A DNA stretch of 16,041 nt from JACVRW01 sp035705985. GTDB taxonomy: Bacteria > Actinomycetota > Thermoleophilia > Solirubrobacterales > Thermoleophilaceae. Shown here piece by piece: positions 8,141 to 14,256 of this stretch (position 1 is its first letter; every line of letters starts with the position of its first letter). The notes beneath the pieces were generated by a model. It was given only the letters and a program-made list of their open reading frames with translations, was not told the origin of the DNA and searched no databases. A program made the position numbers and the translations under genes. The DNA lies in NCBI GenBank assembly GCA_035705985.1, contig DASSVP010000098.1, forward strand, positions 1 to 16,041, written 5' to 3'.

Positions 8141-9160
8141 ATGCGCGTCGCTTCGTTCCTGGCTGCGGCGGTCGTCCTCGCCGCGGTGCCGGCCGGGGCG
8201 GGTGCGGCGCCCCACGTCCCGCCCTCGGGTCATGTGCTGTGGGGCGGCCAGGGCGGGTACAGCGCGGCGCACATCCGCGACTTCGAGCATCAGTCCGGCA
8301 GGCACCCGGCCGTGTTCAACTACTTCATCTCCTGGCGGGCGAGCCGGTCGAACTTCCACTGGCTCTCGTTCCGGCTCGCGGACGCCCGCGCTCACGACAC
8401 CGCGGCGATGCTGTCCGTCGCGCCCGAGGACACGGGGCTGACTCCGCGCGACCTCGCGCGCGGCGACGGCGACGCCTTCCTCGTCGGCCTCAACCGCCTG
8501 ATCGCCGAGCACGGCGAGGTCACCTACCTGCGGCCGATGTCTGAGATGAACAACGCGAACAACTCGTACGCGCCGTACGGCCACTCGGGCCGCTCACGCG
8601 GCCCGGCGAAGGCGGTCAGCCAGTTCAAGCGCGCCTGGCGGCGCACCGCGCTGATCACGCGCGGCGGCTACGTGGCGGCGATCGACGCGAAGCTGCGCCG
8701 GCTCGGCATGCCGCCGGTGCGCACGGGCGCGGCCGAGCTCCCTCGCGCGCGCGTCGCGCTGATGTGGGTGCCGCTCTCGTTCGGCAACCCGGAGATCGCC
8801 AGGAACCATCCGAGGCACTTCTGGCCGGGCGGCTCGTACGTGGACTGGGTCGGCACGACCTGGTACTCCCCGTACAGGGCGAGCTCCGCGATGCACGCGG
8901 TCTACGGCTATCCGCTGTGGCGCAACAAGCCGTTCGCGTTCGCCGAGTGGGGCGTGTGGGGCCGCGACGACCCCGGCTTCGTCCGTCAGTTCTTCGGCTT
9001 CCTGAGAACCCACCCGCGCGTGCGGATGGCCGTCTACTACCAGTCGGCGCTGCTGAAGCCGGAGTTCCGGCTCTCGACCCACCCGCGCAGCCGCGCGGCG
9101 CTCCGGCAGGCCGTGCGCTGGCCGCGGCTGACCTCGGAAATGCCTCGCGACGCGCCCTAG
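8141..9160 (+). CDS. Secreted GH26-like glycoside hydrolase
   Basis: A 339-residue exported protein with a signal peptide at about residues 1-23 (M-R-V-A-S-F-L-A-A-A then V-P-A-G-A-G-A-A). The rest resembles glycoside hydrolase family 26 (beta-mannanase-like barrel). Y-L-R-P-M-S-E-M-N-N at 129-138 fits the acid/base glutamate motif (Glu135), and P-F-A-F-A-E-W-G at 264-271 fits the nucleophile strand (Glu269). Aromatic residues around both (W239-T-W-Y area, Trp270, Trp273, Tyr299-Tyr300) would form the sugar cleft. It would act outside the cell on an unknown beta-linked polysaccharide. I chose ATG 8141 because it starts the signal peptide; an upstream in-frame ATG at 8078 would bury it. The stop codon overlaps that of the convergent GGDEF gene. 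Family certainty is moderate. Confidence 0.75.
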   Translation: MRVASFLAAAVVLAAVPAGAGAAPHVPPSGHVLWGGQGGYSAAHIRDFEHQSGRHPAVFNYFISWRASRSNFHWLSFRLADARAHDTAAMLSVAPEDTGLTPRDLARGDGDAFLVGLNRLIAEHGEVTYLRPMSEMNNANNSYAPYGHSGRSRGPAKAVSQFKRAWRRTALITRGGYVAAIDAKLRRLGMPPVRTGAAELPRARVALMWVPLSFGNPEIARNHPRHFWPGGSYVDWVGTTWYSPYRASSAMHAVYGYPLWRNKPFAFAEWGVWGRDDPGFVRQFFGFLRTHPRVRMAVYYQSALLKPEFRLSTHPRSRAALRQAVRWPRLTSEMPRDAP

Positions 9161-10386
9161 GCCACGCGGCGCAGCCGGCGGGCTCGCGTCGCGTCGAGCA
9201 CGCGCACGAACGCCGCGACGACTTCCTCGTCGAACTGCGCGCCCGCGCCGGCCTCGAGTTCGGCGCGCGCGGCGTCCTCGCCGAGGGCGGGCCGGTACAC
9301 GCGCTCGGCGGTCATCGCCTCGTACGCGTCCGCGGCCGCGAGGATGCGCGCCTCGAGCGGGATGTCGCCGCCGCTGAGCGCGTTCGGGTAGCCGAGGCCG
9401 TCGGGGCGCTCGTGGTGGGCGAGGATCCAGGCGCGCAGGTCGTCGAACTCGGGGCTCGAGAGCAGACGCGCGCCGATCTCGGGGTGCGTGTACATCTCCT
9501 GCCACTCGTCGGCGTCGAGCGGGCCGGGCTTCGACAGCACGCGGTCGGGGATCCCGATCGGGCCGATGTCGTGCAGCACGCCGGCCAGGCGCACGCGCTC
9601 GATCCGCTCCTCGGTGAAGCCGAGCTCGCGCGCCACCAGCTCCGCGTAGCGGCCGACGGTCTGGGAGTGCTGCCCGGTGCCGGTGTCGCGGATGTCGAGC
9701 GCCTCGGCGAGGGCGATCACCGTGGCGAGCTGAAGCTCGCCGCCCCCCGGCCCGCCCATGCGGGCGAGCGTCCGGGCGACCTCGTCGCTGTAGATCACAG
9801 TGCGGTCGCCGCCGAGGTCCTTGGCGGCCGAGCTCGCGCGGTCGGCGGCGCGCAGGAGCGCGACTCCGTCCGCGGCGTGGAGCGGCGCGGTCGCGACTCC
9901 GAAGCTGAAGGTCACCCCGACGGGTGCGTCCGAGAAGCTTCTGTGGGTGGCGCGGCGGAGGCGCTCGGCGACGATGAACGCCCCGCGCTCGTCGGTCTCC
10001 GGCAGGAGGAGCGCGAACTCCTCGCCGCCGATGCGCGCCGCGTGATCGATGCGGCGCTTCCACTTGAGCGAGTTGCCGGCAACGGCCTGGAGCGCCGCGT
10101 CGCCGGCGGCGTGCCCCTGGGACTCGTTCACCGCCCGGAAGCCGTCGATGTCCCCGACGATGACCGACAGCGGGCGGTCGGCGCGCGCGGCGCGCTCGAG
10201 CTCCAGCTCGAGCAGCTCCTCGAAGGCGCGCCGGTTCAGGAGCCCGGTGAGCGGGTCGGTTCGGCTCGTGTCCGCGAGCCGCGCACGCAGCCGCGCGATG
10301 CGGTTGCGCTGGCGCAGGGCGACGCCCGCCAGCACGAGCGCGCAGACGGACGGAAGAAGCGGAGCGAGGGTGCTCACCGGCTCCAT
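9157..10386 (-). CDS. Single-TM GGDEF/HD-GYP cyclic-di-GMP enzyme
   Basis: A 409-residue membrane protein carrying both a cyclic-di-GMP synthase domain and a degradation domain. A TM helix at about 7-24 is followed directly by GGDEF (about 42-200). The active site G-G-E-E-F lies at 120-124, with the inhibitory I-site R-x-x-D at 111-114, exactly five residues before it. The HD-GYP domain (about 220-400) has His240, H-D at 272-273, His301, H-H at 324-325, Asp329 and G-Y-P at 332-334. The lysine usual in H-D-x-G-K is Pro276, which may affect phosphodiesterase activity. The ATG at 10386 is the only plausible start, as upstream codons look non-coding. It lies 56 bases downstream of a larger paralogue in the same direction. 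Confidence 0.9.
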   Translation of the reverse strand: MEPVSTLAPLLPSVCALVLAGVALRQRNRIARLRARLADTSRTDPLTGLLNRRAFEELLELELERAARADRPLSVIVGDIDGFRAVNESQGHAAGDAALQAVAGNSLKWKRRIDHAARIGGEEFALLLPETDERGAFIVAERLRRATHRSFSDAPVGVTFSFGVATAPLHAADGVALLRAADRASSAAKDLGGDRTVIYSDEVARTLARMGGPGGGELQLATVIALAEALDIRDTGTGQHSQTVGRYAELVARELGFTEERIERVRLAGVLHDIGPIGIPDRVLSKPGPLDADEWQEMYTHPEIGARLLSSPEFDDLRAWILAHHERPDGLGYPNALSGGDIPLEARILAAADAYEAMTAERVYRPALGEDAARAELEAGAGAQFDEEVVAAFVRVLDATRARRLRRVA

Positions 10387-10442
10387 TTCACATTCGTTAT
10401 CGACCCGAACGCGCTGTCCCTTGAAGCGGGTACCCCGGTTCG

Positions 10443-12101
10443 TCAGACGGCCCGGAGCAGCGCGTCCACGACGTCGGCGCGGAACTGATGGCCGGCCCCG
10501 CGCCGCAGCTCGTTGGCCGCCTCGTCCGGCGGGAGCGCAGGGCGGTAGGGGCGCTCGCTCGTCATCGCCTCGTAGGCGTCGGCCACGGCGAGGATCGCCG
10601 ACTCGATCGGCACGTCGTCCGCGCCCCGGCCCTCGGGGTAGCCGTTGCCGTCCGGGCGCTCGTGGTGAAAGAGGATCCAGGAGCGGATGTCCTCGTACTC
10701 GGTCGTCGCGACCATGCGCGCGCCGACCGCCGGGTGCGCCCTCACCCACTGCCACTCGTCGTCGGTGAGCGGGCCCTGCTTCGCGCACACGCCGTCCGGG
10801 AGCGCCACGCGCCCGACGTCGTGGAGGATGCCCGCCAGCCTGATGCGCTCGACCGCTTCCGGGGAGAGCCCGAGCTCGCGGGCGGTCAGCTCGGCGAAGC
10901 GGCCGACGCGCCGGCAGTGCGAGGCGCTCCCGCTGTCGCGCACGTCGAGCGCCTCCGCCAGGTTGAGGAGCGCGCCGAGCTCCACGTGCGCGTCCCCGTC
11001 GCTGCCTCCGCGCGAGGCACCGGCGAGGATGCCCGGCACCTCCGCGCTCGAGATCACCGAGCGGTTGCGACCGAGCCGCTTCGCCGCGTAGAGCGCCTGG
11101 TCCGCGGTGCGAAGCAGGCCGTCGGCAGACTGCCCATGCGTCGGGAACGTGGAGATCCCAAAGCTGATCGTGAGCGGGGCATCCCCGGGCTCCCGGGAGA
11201 GCGCCTGGTGCACCGCGGCGCGGATCCGCTCCGCAAGCATGTACGCGCCATGCTCGTCGCAGTCGGGCGCGAGCACCGCGAACTCTTCGCCGCCGACCCG
11301 CGCCGCGCTGTCGAATCCGCGCTTCGCGCCGCGGATGGCGTCGGCGACCCGCATGAGCGCGGCGTCACCCGCGGCATGGCCATGAGCGTCGTTGACGCGC
11401 TTGAAGCGGTCGATGTCGCCCACGATCAGGCTGAGAGACCCGTCCGCTCGCCGAGCGCGTTCGAGCTCCGTGTCGAACACCCGCTGAAAGCCGCGACGGT
11501 TGAGGATGTCGGTGAGCGGATCGCGGTTGGCCGCGTCGCGGAGGCGGTGGAAGAGGTCGCTGAGGCGGTCGCGCACGAACGAGACAAAGAGACCGGTTCC
11601 GAGCAGCGTCCCCACCGTGGCGATCCAGCCGTCGAGTGGGTTCTCTGCGGGGTCCTCCAGCGCGAGCGCCAGCGCGTAGGCGGCGGCCATCAATGCCAGG
11701 TGCGCGAGCGCGACGCCGCGGGTGAAGACGTAGAAGGCGAACATCGTGACCCACACGTAGAGCAGCGGGCCGTACGCCGACTCCGACCCCCAGCCGTACG
11801 CGGCTGCCGTCGACACCGCAATCCCCATCAGACCGATGGGATGGTGGCTCCACTCGGGCACGTGCTCGTTCGCAACGAACAGGAGAGCGCCGACCGATGC
11901 CGCCACGGCCGCCGTGACGAGCAGCGCGTCGTCGTCGAACTGCGCATTGCCCGGAACCAGCACGCCCGTCAGGCAGATCAGCGCCGCGGCCGCGAACAGG
12001 AGCCCGGCGATCGGAGCAAGCGGCGCCCGCCTTGCGGGCGCTTCGACACCGCCATCTGTGGCATTCCGCCAGCGCAACCGCTCGCGGAGGCGCGGATCCA
12101 T
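10443..12101 (-). CDS. Six-TM GGDEF/HD-GYP cyclic-di-GMP enzyme
   Basis: A 552-residue membrane protein. About six hydrophobic helices occupy residues 29-176 and form a sensor-like membrane module of no recognised type. GGDEF follows at about 190-350 with G-G-E-E-F at 270-274 and the I-site R-x-x-D at 261-264, so cyclase activity with product inhibition is expected. The HD-GYP domain (about 375-545) has His395, H-D at 427-428, His456, H-H at 479-480, Asp484 and G-Y-P at 487-489. Arg431 replaces the usual lysine of H-D-x-G-K. The ATG at 12101 has AAGGAGGAG immediately upstream. It is clearly paralogous to the downstream gene from GGDEF to the end, which indicates tandem duplication with a different sensor region. 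Confidence 0.92.
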   Translation of the reverse strand: MDPRLRERLRWRNATDGGVEAPARRAPLAPIAGLLFAAAALICLTGVLVPGNAQFDDDALLVTAAVAASVGALLFVANEHVPEWSHHPIGLMGIAVSTAAAYGWGSESAYGPLLYVWVTMFAFYVFTRGVALAHLALMAAAYALALALEDPAENPLDGWIATVGTLLGTGLFVSFVRDRLSDLFHRLRDAANRDPLTDILNRRGFQRVFDTELERARRADGSLSLIVGDIDRFKRVNDAHGHAAGDAALMRVADAIRGAKRGFDSAARVGGEEFAVLAPDCDEHGAYMLAERIRAAVHQALSREPGDAPLTISFGISTFPTHGQSADGLLRTADQALYAAKRLGRNRSVISSAEVPGILAGASRGGSDGDAHVELGALLNLAEALDVRDSGSASHCRRVGRFAELTARELGLSPEAVERIRLAGILHDVGRVALPDGVCAKQGPLTDDEWQWVRAHPAVGARMVATTEYEDIRSWILFHHERPDGNGYPEGRGADDVPIESAILAVADAYEAMTSERPYRPALPPDEAANELRRGAGHQFRADVVDALLRAV

Positions 12102-12173
12102 GCTCCTCCTTCGCCCATGTACGAGTCCTGCGGCCTGGCGTCACCATATGTCCGCTTGACGGTTACCGCCAGA

Positions 12174-12608
12174 ATGCGCGGCGTGTGGATCCAGCATGAG
12201 ATTGAGCTCCGCGCACGAGCGCGCGGGTTTCATCTCGTAACCTCCGAAATCGTTGACGCGGTGCCCGAGCTCAGGTCGCTCGCGGTCGGGGTCGCGACCC
12301 TGTTCATGCGGCACACGTCGGCGTCGCTGACGCTCAACGAGAACGCCTCCCCGGACGTGCGCCGCGACTTCGCGGCCTGGTTCGACCGCGCGGTTCCCGA
12401 CGGCGCCGACTACTTCGCCCATACGCTCGAAGGGCCGGACGACATGCCTGCGCACATCAAGGCGTCGCTGACCGGCTCCTCGCTGACGATCCCGGTGTCC
12501 GGCGGCTCTTTGGCCCTCGGGACCTGGCAGGGCATCTACCTCTGTGAGCACCGCGACAGCGGCGGCGCGCGCCGCGTGGTCTTCACGGCCTTCGGCGAGG
12601 AGGGCTAG
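12174..12608 (+). CDS. YjbQ/UPF0047 family protein
   Basis: A 144-residue cytoplasmic protein of the UPF0047/YjbQ family (TIGR00149), annotated in some databases as secondary thiamine-phosphate synthase because the E. coli member has weak activity of that kind; the physiological role is unsettled. Hallmarks are R-H-T-S-A-S-L-T-L-N-E-N at 46-57, F-A-H-T-L-E-G-P-D-D-M-P-A-H at 81-94, and L-G-T-W-Q-G-I-Y-L-C-E at 115-125, which include the conserved His47, His83 and His94. The length fits the family. ATG 12174 has no clear ribosome site; a GTG at 12183 is an alternative that would remove three residues. It diverges from the GGDEF/HD-GYP gene and converges on the propeller gene with a 9-base gap. 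Confidence 0.9.
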   Translation: MRGVWIQHEIELRARARGFHLVTSEIVDAVPELRSLAVGVATLFMRHTSASLTLNENASPDVRRDFAAWFDRAVPDGADYFAHTLEGPDDMPAHIKASLTGSSLTIPVSGGSLALGTWQGIYLCEHRDSGGARRVVFTAFGEEG

Positions 12609-12617
12609 CCAGGCGTC

Positions 12618-14183
12618 TCAGCCGCGTTCGCAGCGGCGGAACGAGATCACGCGCCGCGCGCGGTTGCCCGCCGCGTCCGTCGCGCGGAAGCGCACGCGGT
12701 GGCGGCCCGCCCTCATCCGCTGCGTCTTGATCTTCACCCTGAAGCGCTTGCGCGTCGTCCTCTTGAGGCGGCGCGACCCCATCGCCACGCGTGCCCCCCG
12801 CAGCCGCGACTGGTCGATGATTCGCACGCGCACCCTGAAGCCGCCCCTGGTGCAGCGGCGGCGCGGCAGGCCGGCAACGCGGATACGCGGCCGGAGGTTG
12901 TCGCGCGCGCCCTCGGCTACCGGCAGCGCGGCGAGGAGGTTGTGCTGCACCGCGCCCGCGCGGACGCGCTGCGGGTGGTCGCCCACCGGGATCTCCGCGA
13001 GCTGGCGCTCCTCGGAATAGGAGAAGACGCCGACCTTGTCGTCCCCGGAGAACGAGACCCAGCAGTGGTCCTCGACGGGCCCGTTGGTCGACCAGTACGG
13101 CTTCTCGCCGACCGAGAACAGCTTCGCGGCGAAGGTCGCCCGCGAGACGATCGCCGCGTAGTCGGACATCGTTCCGGCCACGCACAGCTTCGTGCCCGCC
13201 GCGTTCATCGCGAGGCCGTGGTGCGCGGAGTCGAGCAGGTACTCCTCTCGCGGCGTGTTCTGCGCCTCCTCGGAGACCGGAAGGTTCGCCACCCGCAGCA
13301 CTCGGTCCTCGTCGAAGGAGTACTCGACGAAGCCGTGGTGGAACGAGATCTGCGCGTACAGGATGCGCTCGTCGGGCGCGAGCGCCATCGGCCGCACCGC
13401 AGACTCCATCTCGGGGTGGCCCGCCTCCGCGAGCTTGTCGCCCATGTCGAAGCGCTCGAGCACCTGCATGGTGTTGGCGTCGACGATCTGGAAGTAGCGC
13501 TCGCCCTTCGTGGTGTCGCGGATCAGCTCGAGCGGGCCGATCAGCTCCTGATCGGTGGGCGTGTAGACGCGCCCGATGCTCGCGTGGTACACGAGCCGGC
13601 CGTCCTTCGAGTAGTTGTTCTCGTGGGGCGAGTCGCCGGAGGGAAACTCGCCGGTCTTCCTCCCGGTGGCCGCGTCGAGGCGGTGCACCTTGTTCGCGGT
13701 GGAGTCCGAGACCAGCAGGGCCGTGCCGTCGGGCGAGATCGCCATGTGGTCCGAGCGTTGCCCCTCCATGGGGAAGCGCCAGACGATCTCCCCCGTCCTC
13801 AGGCTGATGCCGACGACGTCCGCGAAGCTCGGCCGCGAGACGTACACGAAGCGGCCGTCGTGCGAAGTGAACATGTCATCCGTGAACTGGTCGTTGCCCT
13901 CGCCGACGGCCTGCCTGATCGCGAGGAAGAACGCGAGCCGCTCGGGATCGCTCTGGATCTCGGCCATGCGCTCCTCGCGGTCCGGGATCGTGTTGATCCG
14001 GGCGAGGCGCTGGAACGTTCTCGCGTCGACGATGTCGGCCGTGCCCTCCCAGTTGTTGCCGACGAACATGACCGGACGCGTGTCCGGCCGCTCCGGCGGG
14101 CCCTCGGCCGCGGCCGGAACGGCGCCGGTCAGGCCCAGAGCGACGGCCGCCGCGGCATACCGGATGGCTCTCCTCCCACGCAC
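12618..14183 (-). CDS. Secreted seven-bladed beta-propeller protein with basic C-terminal domain
   Basis: A 521-residue exported protein. From the GTG at 14183 there is a clean signal peptide (M-R-G-R-R-A-I-R-Y then an Ala/Leu core, cleavage near A-A-A-E-G at 25-28). Residues about 35-410 form YVTN/WD40-like blades, with repeated S-P-D-G-type turns (such as 107-110, 150-153, 192-195, 270-273) and a closing V-G-D-H-P-Q-R-V. Histidines recur close to the same place in several blades (146, 187, 321-322, 373). Residues about 432-518 form a very basic beta-sandwich-like domain with two cysteines (444, 518) of a kind common at C-termini of Thermoleophilia exported proteins. In-frame ATGs at 14246 and 14300 are less likely: they precede the signal peptide, and the second lies inside the divergent gene. 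Function unknown. Confidence 0.75.
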   Translation of the reverse strand: MRGRRAIRYAAAAVALGLTGAVPAAAEGPPERPDTRPVMFVGNNWEGTADIVDARTFQRLARINTIPDREERMAEIQSDPERLAFFLAIRQAVGEGNDQFTDDMFTSHDGRFVYVSRPSFADVVGISLRTGEIVWRFPMEGQRSDHMAISPDGTALLVSDSTANKVHRLDAATGRKTGEFPSGDSPHENNYSKDGRLVYHASIGRVYTPTDQELIGPLELIRDTTKGERYFQIVDANTMQVLERFDMGDKLAEAGHPEMESAVRPMALAPDERILYAQISFHHGFVEYSFDEDRVLRVANLPVSEEAQNTPREEYLLDSAHHGLAMNAAGTKLCVAGTMSDYAAIVSRATFAAKLFSVGEKPYWSTNGPVEDHCWVSFSGDDKVGVFSYSEERQLAEIPVGDHPQRVRAGAVQHNLLAALPVAEGARDNLRPRIRVAGLPRRRCTRGGFRVRVRIIDQSRLRGARVAMGSRRLKRTTRKRFRVKIKTQRMRAGRHRVRFRATDAAGNRARRVISFRRCERG

Positions 14184-14239
14184 CGGCCGGGAACGTACTG
14201 ACGGCCGTCGCCATGCGCAATGGGTATCCGTCAGGTGTG

Positions 14240-14253
14240 CGAACATGTGTTCG
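14240..14253. promoter_or_regulatory. LexA (SOS) operator
   Basis: CGAAC-ATGT-GTTCG is a perfect match to the Gram-positive LexA/DinR box CGAAC-N4-GTTCG and to the core of the mycobacterial box. It lies in the divergent region, 3 bases before the radical SAM start codon (14257) and 56 bases before the propeller gene start (14183), where bound LexA would block one or both promoters. The ten fixed bases would be expected about 0.015 times in 16 kb by chance at equal base use. From memory, the M. tuberculosis Rv2578c/linB region is a reported LexA target, which supports the call. Confidence 0.8.
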
Positions 14254-14256
14254 TAG

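Noticed and set aside
12156..12161. TTGACG as -35 box of the YjbQ gene
   Set aside because: No acceptable -10 sequence lies at 16-19 bases, and the gene start would fall within the promoter.
10488..12608. 706-codon plus-strand frame that ends with the YjbQ protein
   Set aside because: Only its last 144 codons resemble a known family; the rest is antisense to the GGDEF/HD-GYP gene. The real gene begins near 12174.
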